From: a virus
IMG/VR virus record: IMGVR_UViG_3300009158_002277
Coordinates: 1 to 53,571 of that record
Reading direction: 5' to 3' (one strand)
DNA: 53,571 bases
In this document: one piece after another, positions 17,315 to 24,970 of the stretch
Layout of the letters: each line of letters begins with the position of its first letter
How positions within the stretch are numbered: position 1 is the first letter of the stretch
Notes under the pieces: generated by a model
Seen by the model: the letters and a program-made list of their open reading frames with translations, nothing else
The model's database searches: none
Told to the model about the DNA's origin: nothing
Position numbers and translations under genes: made by a program

Positions 17315-18423
17315 TGTTGTTGTAGGAATTGTAGAAATCGGTCAGGAAACTCCTGCCGGATCTTGGAACCCAGTTCCTTCATATGTTGTTGATTATACTT
17401 ACTTATTGCTTGGGCCGCAACCAGAAATTCATCTAAATCACCGGCACACAGATCTTGAACTATAGTGGCTATCCTATCCAATCGGTCTTGATTGTTATCG
17501 ATCAGATCAAACGATTCATCTATTAGAGTGTGATATGTTTGGAATCCTGCATGATGCAGATCTCTGTAAAAGCCACGATTGGCCACAACCACAAAAGGAT
17601 GACCCATGGCCATGGGTTTGTAGATCTTTTCACTGCGTAGACTGTATGGATAATCACATACTGTTTCGGTGACTAAACTAAAATAGGTATCAATGTATGG
17701 CTCCGCACGGATGTATACGTCACCCCATTGGTTATTGAACAGTTCGTGTTTGATAAAAGCGTGTTCAAATTGATTTTGAGTGTTGTTATGATATCTCTCT
17801 ACTTCATAATTGCTCGGCAACAAATGTATAGCAGATTGTCGACTCAATAAATCGGTCTGGTATGTATGATGATATACCAGTGTAGTGTCAAGATTGGTCC
17901 AAAGTGCATGTTCCAACAATTCGGCATCACGCATCTTTTCTATCATGTATTTTCTATGCGGGCGAGTACGGCCATTCAAGAACAAGAATTTGTAGGGCTT
18001 GTTTGTTTTGCTGTATATCTCATCCACTCGGCTGGATTGTTCCACATTTTGTTCATACCCAATCACCCGATTGAGATAACAATCATACACTAGACAATTG
18101 AGTTCAGGTTCCATTTCGCCACACCCGACCAGCAAAAGTTTCTTTTGGGTTACTAGATCCAGCAGCCCTAGCCCCTGGCATTGTAGTTTCAGAGTGCTTG
18201 ATCCTTCACTAGGGTTGGCCAATACAGGTAAGAAGAATCCTTCTGTGGCCAATTCTTTTATCCTTGATGAGTACTGGTTTACTGTTTGTCGAGCAAATAT
18301 TGTGATTGAATTGGCCACAGGTTCATGCTGATCGAAATCCCAAAATGTATCATCTACTAGATGTTTGATTTCAGGATAGATCTCACATTGAGTGTCACAG
18401 ATGATAGTTCGGTTACCTAGCAT
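17311..18423 (-). CDS. Glycosyltransferase-like protein, EK-x2-KP/DESYD family, copy 3
   Basis: A 370-aa protein. The shared C-terminal signature is SEKIYKP (264-270), HPFVV, GFQTY (293-297) and DESFD (302-306), followed by NNQDRL as in copy 2. A mid-protein FLFLNGRTRPHRK segment (146-158) is a distinct basic motif, perhaps for a phosphate-bearing substrate. It sits between rSAM F (11-nt overlap) and rSAM E (ATGA overlap), forming a GT-rSAM-GT-rSAM series with copy 4. No membrane segment or signal peptide is seen. Transferase function is inferred from the GT-B-like C-terminal pattern and from context. Confidence 0.6.
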   Translation of the reverse strand: MLGNRTIICDTQCEIYPEIKHLVDDTFWDFDQHEPVANSITIFARQTVNQYSSRIKELATEGFFLPVLANPSEGSSTLKLQCQGLGLLDLVTQKKLLLVGCGEMEPELNCLVYDCYLNRVIGYEQNVEQSSRVDEIYSKTNKPYKFLFLNGRTRPHRKYMIEKMRDAELLEHALWTNLDTTLVYHHTYQTDLLSRQSAIHLLPSNYEVERYHNNTQNQFEHAFIKHELFNNQWGDVYIRAEPYIDTYFSLVTETVCDYPYSLRSEKIYKPMAMGHPFVVVANRGFYRDLHHAGFQTYHTLIDESFDLIDNNQDRLDRIATIVQDLCAGDLDEFLVAAQAISKYNQQHMKELGSKIRQEFPDRFLQFLQQQ

Positions 18424-19786
18424 GTAGACTGCATTGTTTCCACCAAGAGATCATTTCAGGAAATGTTTTTTCAAAGTCTGTGCCTCTGCGGCGATCATGT
18501 TCGCTGAAAAATCTGTAAAAATCTGCTAGGTGTTGAGGGCTAGTTGTATTCAACGCTGATCGCATCCATGCTATATCACGCTCGAGCCGTTGCACTTCAT
18601 AGTCCTTGAAACCATGAAACGGATCGGCCGCAGTTTCTAGGTTGGCCAACATAAAGTCTCGTGCTTGTTCTAGTTTTGCAGCATAACTTTCAGGCAAGGT
18701 CTGAAGGCTTTGCCATGCCGGTTGTCGCAGCACAGGTGTGTCAAACCACACACGCTGATATGTCTTGCTGTATTGGCGGCGTAGATCTAGTATCCATTGC
18801 ATCAATGGCAGGAAGCCTGTTACACTTAAATTGTTCATTGTGATGATAAAGGTCAGACTATTACGATATGGAATGTCCGTGAGATATGTTTCCACATTGT
18901 TTTTCAATCTGTCAAAATCCAAGCCATGGCGTATGTATTCTGCTTGTGGGCCTATGCCCGAATCAAGGCTCACATACTGCATGAAGTGTTCAATGTCAGT
19001 GCTGCATAGTCGTTGAACATAGTCAAAGTATTTTGTTGATAGTTCGGGCTCTACACTGAAGTTTGATGTCACGGCCAAATGTAGATCGCTTTTTGGATTC
19101 TCCAACACATAGTCAAACACTCTGTAGGTGTTTCGATCCATCAGTGGTTCGCCACCGGTCATGCGGAAGTGTTTGAGTTCAGGATACAGACTAGGCCACC
19201 AAGCCCAGAATGCTTCTACATAAGGGTTGTGATCACGGGCAGGGATAGGCCTGCGGCTGCCGCTAAAATGCTCAGCAGCGTTATGAGGAACCAAAGTAGG
19301 AAATGCCCCGTGGCGTTCAACTTCTTGCTGCCAACTAGAGCTGAACTGCGGGCTGCAATAGCTGCATTTAAGGTTGCAGGCATTGTTAAAATTGACTTCC
19401 ACATATGACGGTACGACATCTTCATCTCCAGTTGAGTTTTTTATCCGTTCAAAATCCACGGCTGCCCAGGGCTCACCAGATCTATAATGTCGATCGCTGA
19501 GTTGTCCTAGATCTTCCATGTTCCAACAGTAACTGCATTCAGTGGGTCTCTGTTGTTGTAGCATTATCTTGCGTTGTTCTTTTTTATGCTGGGTATTATG
19601 CAAAGCAGCAGGATTGACAGCAATCGCAGCAGAATCTGTTGCATGCAAGGGCGGATGATAACAACTGTTATTTAATCCTGTAGTAAGATGCAAGCTGACC
19701 TGTTTCCATTTGGCCAGACACAATGCTGGCCCTAGATCTGTCTTCATCTGTTGAGCAGATACTATGAATTTACTTTGATCTGTCAT
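18413..19786 (-). CDS. Radical SAM protein F, C-HHPP subgroup
   Basis: A 457-aa radical SAM enzyme. CNLKCSYC (137-144) is the cluster motif and GGEP is at 211-214. N-terminal features are LCLAKW (Cys23), CYHPP (42-46), LHNT-x-HKKEQRK and CSYCW (84-88) followed by EDLG and SDR. The set matches rSAM E and differs from A, B and D. TSNFSV after GGEP is the expected next barrel strand. ATGA overlap with the GT-like gene at 19783-20772. The E/F type may contain a differently ligated auxiliary cluster, since only three N-terminal Cys are obvious plus conserved His. Substrate unknown. Confidence 0.9.
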   Translation of the reverse strand: MTDQSKFIVSAQQMKTDLGPALCLAKWKQVSLHLTTGLNNSCYHPPLHATDSAAIAVNPAALHNTQHKKEQRKIMLQQQRPTECSYCWNMEDLGQLSDRHYRSGEPWAAVDFERIKNSTGDEDVVPSYVEVNFNNACNLKCSYCSPQFSSSWQQEVERHGAFPTLVPHNAAEHFSGSRRPIPARDHNPYVEAFWAWWPSLYPELKHFRMTGGEPLMDRNTYRVFDYVLENPKSDLHLAVTSNFSVEPELSTKYFDYVQRLCSTDIEHFMQYVSLDSGIGPQAEYIRHGLDFDRLKNNVETYLTDIPYRNSLTFIITMNNLSVTGFLPLMQWILDLRRQYSKTYQRVWFDTPVLRQPAWQSLQTLPESYAAKLEQARDFMLANLETAADPFHGFKDYEVQRLERDIAWMRSALNTTSPQHLADFYRFFSEHDRRRGTDFEKTFPEMISWWKQCSLHAR

Positions 19787-20772
19787 ACTCCAAATATCTT
19801 TGTAAAATCTTCTTCTGTTAATTCTAATAATCTATAGAGATTGTGATCCAAGATTGGAGTCATATCTTTGAACATAGATTCTAAATCTCTAATAGAGAGG
19901 CAGCTCAACTGTTGAATATTATCAATCATAGCCGGTACGTGGCACCCATCAGGGTCCTCACTATAGCCTTCGTCCCACCACTTATTGAAAGTTTGAAACC
20001 CCAACCGTTTTAGATTGGGAATCAGATCAGCCGGTCCTTGAACCATAAACGGTGTACGCATCAATATTGGCCTCCATATTTTTTCATCTATATAAAAAGT
20101 ATTGCCCTTGTTAAAAGTCAAGCTGACCAGCTCTAAGAAAAATCCAGGATAGTGATCTGTGATGTTGTATGTTAAATCCGGTCCAATGTAATCAACATCG
20201 ATTGGATCTATTTTTATCGGTCCATGAGTTATCAGATCAAATGCCCAGGTCAAATTCTCTTTTGGTATGTTTATGTCACACATCATATCCTCGATGCCAA
20301 TAAATGATCGATGGAATGATTTTGAAACATCGCAATGATACGATTGCAAGGTCTGCGAACGATGATTGGCCCTTAGATAACTTGCTAGATATAACCTCTC
20401 TTTGTTGCTGTGTCCGATAAAATGGCCAAAATGTCGTAAATCCTGATCAAACTTTTTAACGCTATCTACACCAGTGATATATTTTTTTTGTGCATTTTTT
20501 AGCTCGTAATTTTGGTGATGTTTTACTATGACGTAATCATGATGCCGTTCAATGAAATTAGCTGTGTGTATTTCTATCTGTTGTTTTGGGTAATTAAACA
20601 CGCCACATATGTTATCAAGCAAGTCATATATGCCATTGCTTTGGCAGCAAGGACCTTCCCCATTAAGATCAATCCGGACCACCGTTGGGTTGCTCTGTAC
20701 TGCCTGTATTATCTCGATGATCACCCGATCACGATCTACAATCCTTCCTTCTGTGGTGACTAGTTTTATCAT
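19783..20772 (-). CDS. Glycosyltransferase-like protein, EK-x2-KP/DESYD family, copy 4
   Basis: A 329-aa protein and first gene of the 13-gene minus-strand run. The C-terminal signature reads DEKIWRPI, TPFMV, LGFQTF and DEGYS, the most diverged of the four copies (E-to-G change in the DES motif, R for K in KP). The start is ATG 20772; no Shine-Dalgarno sequence is visible before it. A perfect inverted repeat lies 10 bases upstream, in the divergent gap to the DegT-like gene. The DNA appears AT-rich. Downstream there is an ATGA overlap with rSAM F. Glycosyltransferase activity is an inference. Confidence 0.58.
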   Translation of the reverse strand: MIKLVTTEGRIVDRDRVIIEIIQAVQSNPTVVRIDLNGEGPCCQSNGIYDLLDNICGVFNYPKQQIEIHTANFIERHHDYVIVKHHQNYELKNAQKKYITGVDSVKKFDQDLRHFGHFIGHSNKERLYLASYLRANHRSQTLQSYHCDVSKSFHRSFIGIEDMMCDINIPKENLTWAFDLITHGPIKIDPIDVDYIGPDLTYNITDHYPGFFLELVSLTFNKGNTFYIDEKIWRPILMRTPFMVQGPADLIPNLKRLGFQTFNKWWDEGYSEDPDGCHVPAMIDNIQQLSCLSIRDLESMFKDMTPILDHNLYRLLELTEEDFTKIFGV

Positions 20773-20781
20773 AGTAGGAAG

Positions 20782-20798
20782 TATTTAACAGTTAAATA
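20782..20798. repeat. Perfect 8-bp inverted repeat in a divergent intergenic gap
   Basis: TATTTAAC and GTTAAATA are separated by a single A, in a 31-bp gap between divergent start codons at 20772 and 20804. Each arm read outward is GTTAAATA, matching 6 of 8 bases of the T4 late-promoter element TATAAATA. It could be an operator or a bidirectional promoter core. The spacing to both start codons is very short, so a promoter role would imply almost leaderless transcripts. Confidence 0.5.
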
Positions 20799-20803
20799 GA
20801 TGC

Positions 20804-21394
20804 ATGTTTGAAATAATCTCAGAATTTGAAAATCGCATTGCACAATTTTACGGCAGTTCTTACGCTGTGTCAACTGATAGTTGTACGCATGCCATTGAAT
20901 TGTGCCTACGTCATCAGAAATCCAACGATGTAAGCTGTCCTACGCAGACCTACGTTAGCATTCCGATGACATTTGAAAAACTTGGGTTGCGCTGGTCCTG
21001 GAACGATCAATCCTGGCAAGACTACTACTACGTCGGTGGAACAAATGTCATTGATGCTGCTGTGTATTGGCAAAGAGATGGATACATCAACGGTACCTTG
21101 ATGTGCCTTAGCTTTCAGTTCCAAAAACATCTAAGCCTTGTACGAGGTGGTGCTATATTAACCAATGATCATGACGAATACGTGGCACTTAAAAAACTAA
21201 GTTTTGATGGCAGGTATGGTAATTCTCCCTGGAGGGATCAAGACATCACCAGTCTAGGATATCATTACTACATGCCTATAGAAACTGCTAAATTAGGATT
21301 GGAAAAAATTGATGCTGCTATTTCTTCTATTCCAAGAAAATGGAGCCATCTGGATTACCCTTACCTCCCGGATTTTTCAGTATTTCAGAAGTGA
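20804..21394 (+). CDS. Minimal DegT/DnrJ-like aminotransferase (large domain only)
   Basis: A 196-aa protein resembling only the PLP-binding large domain of DegT/DnrJ/EryC1 enzymes, which are usually about 360-400 aa. CTHAIELCL (27-35) looks like the cofactor phosphate loop, VIDAA (82-86) the Asp motif, and SFQFQKHLSLVRGGAI carries the candidate Schiff-base Lys108 followed by the family's GG-A segment. The C-terminal small domain is absent. It may be a natural short form, a truncated gene, or a partner of another subunit. It is the only plus-strand gene between 7031 and the right end, and its last 68 nt overlap the convergent SGNH-like gene. No clear ribosome-binding site. Confidence 0.72.
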   Translation: MFEIISEFENRIAQFYGSSYAVSTDSCTHAIELCLRHQKSNDVSCPTQTYVSIPMTFEKLGLRWSWNDQSWQDYYYVGGTNVIDAAVYWQRDGYINGTLMCLSFQFQKHLSLVRGGAILTNDHDEYVALKKLSFDGRYGNSPWRDQDITSLGYHYYMPIETAKLGLEKIDAAISSIPRKWSHLDYPYLPDFSVFQK

Positions 21395-22079
21395 TCCGTT
21401 GATGCAATAATTTTGCATAGTATCTGTGGCCGTCGGCAGTTGGATGTTTTCCATCTTCGGCAATCCAATTATTTCTTTGTGCAATGTCCTCAAGGCAATC
21501 TTCCTGATACACGTTATTCCAGTCTATTAGATTGTACAGGTGTTCAAACCTTGAGAACTTTCTAATAGGTCTCCAATGCATGAACAAGTATGGTATGTTG
21601 TTTTCTTTAAGTACCGATTGCAAACTGATCATTCGAATGTATTCAGATTTGAGTATTTCTTTGTACCCAGTAACCGCATGGCATGATTGAAATACCTCAC
21701 TCACACTATCTTTGGTTCCTCTTAGATATCCTAAGCTGAATATCCAATTTTTTTCTACATGATCTTGATCATCAATGGGATATACTATTTTACTGGGCCA
21801 GTCATTCTGTGCGCTCTGATAGATTGAAGTATTAAGACTGTCAGAAAATTTAGAGATGTCATCCACACGGAAATCCATTCGACCACATTCTGCCCACATC
21901 ACCAATACCAGATCATATTTCCTTTGTGAGATTTCGCCTATGGTGGTTTCGTGTATGTAGGTATTGCCACATCCTGCCATGGCTAGATTTACTAGTTCGC
22001 ATCCCAGTAGTTCTTTAAGAAAATAAGGCCAAGAATCTGGACCTCTACTGACACTAGCACCATTGACAAGTATATTCAT
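21327..22079 (-). CDS. SGNH-hydrolase-like protein
   Basis: A 250-aa protein with a pattern like GDSL/SGNH esterases and acetyl hydrolases. NGASVSRG near the N-terminus would hold the nucleophile Ser9 (block I, with GAS in place of GDS). MAGCGN (34-39) fits the Gly and Asn oxyanion blocks. DGKHPTADGH (209-218) contains the DxxH pair at 209-212. Such enzymes remove or transfer O-acetyl or other acyl groups. No signal peptide is seen, so it would act inside the cell. ATGA overlap with the AMP-ligase gene suggests acyl-group chemistry as a pair. The last 18 residues are Gly/Pro-rich and lie in the region that overlaps the plus-strand gene. Confidence 0.68.
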   Translation of the reverse strand: MNILVNGASVSRGPDSWPYFLKELLGCELVNLAMAGCGNTYIHETTIGEISQRKYDLVLVMWAECGRMDFRVDDISKFSDSLNTSIYQSAQNDWPSKIVYPIDDQDHVEKNWIFSLGYLRGTKDSVSEVFQSCHAVTGYKEILKSEYIRMISLQSVLKENNIPYLFMHWRPIRKFSRFEHLYNLIDWNNVYQEDCLEDIAQRNNWIAEDGKHPTADGHRYYAKLLHQRITSEILKNPGGKGNPDGSIFLE

Positions 22080-23158
22080 TGATATTGTTTCTCAAGTTGA
22101 GCACGTGATACTTTGCCGCTTGTGCCGGTCGAGATAGTGTCTAGTTGTTTTATCATGGTCGGGCGGCAATGCTGATTAATATCTGTCAGAACTTTTTGTA
22201 CCTGAGCCGGCGTGCAATTTCCAGTGTACAAACATTTTACACTATCACTGCCAAATATAACACAGGTTTCGATCAATGGCAACAAACGCATCAACTGATT
22301 TTCTATACTTAGTGGATTGAGTTTGTACCCGTTGACATTGATTTGATCACGATGGCGACCTATGATGCGATAATACCCATCTGAATCCTGCTGTGCTAGA
22401 TCGCCGGTATCATACCAATCTTTAGTAAAGAGACATTCTCCTTTGATCCAAAGATGTTGATCTCTTATTTCTGCTTGTATTCCCGAAGGCAATCCAACAG
22501 TTCCTATTCGTTGTTCGCCATTTAATGGATTTGTAAAACAATGGCTCAAAGATTCAGTCATGCCAAATGCTTCAATCACAGGCACATTGAATTTGGCACA
22601 GAGATGTTGATACAAGGTGTCAGGCAATGCTGCACTAGCACTACGAATAAATCTCAATGTTGTTAAATCTAGATTACCGACGATCTTGAGAATACCCGGG
22701 ATCGCTGTTATAAAAGTGGGAGAGAGTTTTGGAAGATTACGTATTTCATTCAATGACAAGAACTTCATTTCACATCCTGATGATTTTGCAGCCCAATAAA
22801 ATCCTTGCCCATGTGCATGGCTCAGGCTCATCACACTAACATACCGATCGTTGGCAGTGATGTTGTATGCATTACATATAGTTTTTGCAAGAATATCAAT
22901 TTGATCTTGTGTAAAACTACAAAATTTACTGTCACCGGTAGTACCGGATGTATACCATAGCAATTTCTCTCCAGGATAGTCTCTTCCGGATCTACTAGAT
23001 TCTCCTTGATTAGTAATTAACAAACTCCAATCGGCTTGATCTAATAGATATGATTGTCGTTGAACTGTTGCTTTAGGATCTATTATCATAAGACTATAGT
23101 CCGTCAACTCGTCGATATAATCTTGCGGATTATCTACACAAAGTACAGCCCGTTTCAT
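22076..23158 (-). CDS. Shortened AMP-forming acyl/aryl ligase (ANL superfamily)
   Basis: A 360-aa adenylate-forming enzyme with the diagnostic core motifs in order: TSGTTGDSK (70-78, the P-loop, with S where P is usual), GMTES (199-203), YDTGD (249-253), GRHRDQINVNGYKLNP (267-282, hinge region) and TGTSGKVSR (344-352) with the catalytic Lys349. Full ANL enzymes are about 500 aa or more; roughly 150 N-terminal residues are missing, while every adenylation motif is kept. It would activate a carboxylic acid as the acyl-AMP and perhaps pass it to CoA, a carrier protein or a sugar amine. No acyl-carrier gene is visible nearby. It is coupled by ATGA overlaps to the TctC-like gene upstream and the SGNH-like gene downstream. 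Confidence 0.85.
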   Translation of the reverse strand: MKRAVLCVDNPQDYIDELTDYSLMIIDPKATVQRQSYLLDQADWSLLITNQGESSRSGRDYPGEKLLWYTSGTTGDSKFCSFTQDQIDILAKTICNAYNITANDRYVSVMSLSHAHGQGFYWAAKSSGCEMKFLSLNEIRNLPKLSPTFITAIPGILKIVGNLDLTTLRFIRSASAALPDTLYQHLCAKFNVPVIEAFGMTESLSHCFTNPLNGEQRIGTVGLPSGIQAEIRDQHLWIKGECLFTKDWYDTGDLAQQDSDGYYRIIGRHRDQINVNGYKLNPLSIENQLMRLLPLIETCVIFGSDSVKCLYTGNCTPAQVQKVLTDINQHCRPTMIKQLDTISTGTSGKVSRAQLEKQYQ

Positions 23159-24036
23159 TTGTTGTTTATTTTATCTTTGTATTTTGTTTGCAAGAGTCTG
23201 ATCTGCCTGACGGATTTTATATAAAAATCTTCGACGGTGATTCCATCAAACTGTGGAGGCCGCATGGCAGACAAATTAAAAATTTCTCTCTCTCCTATAT
23301 TTTGTGTAGCTGTGTTTAAAATCGTTGCTATCTCTTTTTGTTTGCGGACCGGCATGGATTTCAATGCAATAGTGATATTAAAAATATATGGAGCATCTAT
23401 TCCTAGCTCTTTTAGTGTTTTTATTTTAGGTTCCTGAGGCAAGCGACCGGGGCAACTGGCAGCGATCATTTGCATCTTAGGGTTCTTTGTTTTTAACGAG
23501 GTATAACTTTCATACTTGTCAATAACAAATTCAATTCCATTGTCCCCGGCCATGTTGATTAACGCATCGTTGTTGCTTTTAAACACAATGTATAGAACAT
23601 CAAATTTATACTTCTCACCAAGAGCAAGTGCAGTCAAATGCGAAGCATTTCCAGCCCCAACTCCGCCTACTACAAATTCTGACTGCCCGGATAAAGTTTT
23701 ATTTGTTATCACTGCCCAACATGCATCACCAAATGCATAAATCGGCACATAATCAGTCTCAATGAGTTTTCCTGATTCAATATTTTCTACATATGTTGGG
23801 GCGATAATTGCCAAGCTGTTTTCATCCAAGTTCTTGACAGCAATAATTTGATTACCACCAGGTTTGAATTCTACCACAAATTTATAGGTAGATTGTATGA
23901 AATTTGCTTCGTCGACTACACGGAACAACGCCGGGGTGGCACTGTGTGCCGGGCTGTATGGGCTATAGATCTTGATTGTTTCACCGGCAAATGTGCTGCT
24001 GTACAAAACTAGTAATACTAATTTTAACCATTTCAT
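23155..24036 (-). CDS. TctC/Bug-like periplasmic substrate-binding protein with signal peptide
   Basis: A 293-aa protein. MKWLKLVLLVLYSSTFAGE is a Sec signal peptide with probable cleavage after Ala17. The mature part looks like the extracytoplasmic solute receptor of tripartite tricarboxylate transporters (TctC/Bug): an early YSP segment, V-x-FKPGGNQIIAV, a central VGGVGAGN and a late LKELGIDAP. These receptors bind small carboxylates in the periplasm and hand them to TctA/TctB, which are not in this window. The Bug assignment is by remembered sequence feel, not by a search. A phage-encoded exported binding protein is unusual. No Shine-Dalgarno is visible; the 19-bp gap before it is almost all A/T. 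It overlaps the ligase gene by ATGA. Confidence 0.72.
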   Translation of the reverse strand: MKWLKLVLLVLYSSTFAGETIKIYSPYSPAHSATPALFRVVDEANFIQSTYKFVVEFKPGGNQIIAVKNLDENSLAIIAPTYVENIESGKLIETDYVPIYAFGDACWAVITNKTLSGQSEFVVGGVGAGNASHLTALALGEKYKFDVLYIVFKSNNDALINMAGDNGIEFVIDKYESYTSLKTKNPKMQMIAASCPGRLPQEPKIKTLKELGIDAPYIFNITIALKSMPVRKQKEIATILNTATQNIGEREIFNLSAMRPPQFDGITVEDFYIKSVRQIRLLQTKYKDKINNK

Positions 24037-24055
24037 ATTTTTAAAATTAAAATTA

Positions 24056-24970
24056 TTAAATGGTATCTATCTCTCGAACCATGGCACCACGGTTGCGCCA
24101 ATTGCTACGATAATGGCGTTTGAAAAACTCACTGGCTTCCACTGTGAGCATATGCATGGGTAGATCTAATTGTGTATGCAATTCCGTAGCGATGTTGTTG
24201 CTCACATGCTCGGGCTGTTCCTTTTCTACAGTTCGCCATATCTCAGACAATGCATCAAAGTTTTGTACCTGCAAATAGTCCCAGTTGGTGAGCATGGTCA
24301 TATATGTACCTTGTCGGGCTCCGGCCATGGCCCAGTATCCATAGTCTACATCTGCACCCACATTGTGCCAGATGGTAAGATGGTCAAGATTGCGTTGATG
24401 CACACGTTGTTGAAATTCAGGCAATGTGGGCCGTCGGCCACGATCCAAACACATCTTTACACCTTCGCGGAAGCCAGCACGCCAAGCATGGAATGCTGAC
24501 CCATTGGGATATGTGGTTGAATAACAGTCATGCATGGCCCAATACAATGGATCGAAACAAAACTCCACTTGGGTTTCTGTACGGCCGTCTGTAGCTTCAT
24601 GAGTACGCATGGCATTCACAAACGTGCGTGTCCAACTACTGATGCCACCATTACCATACATAAGACCATTCACATGGTTACGAGCACGCCATCGGAACAC
24701 CGCTTGCTCATGTTGTTCAGTGGGGAATAGCAGTGTCTGGTTGAAAAACTCCGGATCAGGAAGGTTGTCACCATCAATCAATACAAAACGCTCAGTGGTG
24801 CTGGCTTCTGCTGCTGCTTTGTGTGCTGCGTCTGATCCTTTGACTCCGTCTATTCTAGTGGCCCACGGAACCATGTTCCGTATCTTGACCCAGTGTTCTT
24901 CTTTCTGGGGCTCATCATAACTGAGATAGATGCAGTCTAGATCAGCGACATCAATTTGTTTCGACGACAT
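24056..24970 (-). CDS. YDEP-type glycosyltransferase-like protein with DGD motif
   Basis: A 304-aa protein. LSYDEP (16-21) follows the first strand, and FVLIDGDNLPDPEFF has DGD at 66-68, a probable DxD metal/nucleotide-sugar site of a GT-A-like fold. NGLMYGNGG and, further on, FHAWRAGFREGVK match FNQTPYHTWR-x-AFRE in the 542-aa protein at 3099-4727, so the two are paralogues. I chose ATG 24970 (MSSKQID) over an in-frame ATG at 25006 because the longer form would overlap the upstream gene by 56 nt instead of 20. It is part of a five-gene minus-strand run behind the terminator at 27167-27197. Confidence 0.75.
   Translation of the reverse strand: MSSKQIDVADLDCIYLSYDEPQKEEHWVKIRNMVPWATRIDGVKGSDAAHKAAAEASTTERFVLIDGDNLPDPEFFNQTLLFPTEQHEQAVFRWRARNHVNGLMYGNGGISSWTRTFVNAMRTHEATDGRTETQVEFCFDPLYWAMHDCYSTTYPNGSAFHAWRAGFREGVKMCLDRGRRPTLPEFQQRVHQRNLDHLTIWHNVGADVDYGYWAMAGARQGTYMTMLTNWDYLQVQNFDALSEIWRTVEKEQPEHVSNNIATELHTQLDLPMHMLTVEASEFFKRHYRSNWRNRGAMVREIDTI

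Noticed and set aside
9654-19786. RiPP interpretation with a peptide precursor for the radical SAM enzymes
   Set aside because: No short Cys- or Gly-rich precursor-like ORF, leader peptide, RRE protein or peptidase is visible near them. The 33-aa ORF is basic and coupled to the carbamoyltransferase, so it is not an obvious precursor.
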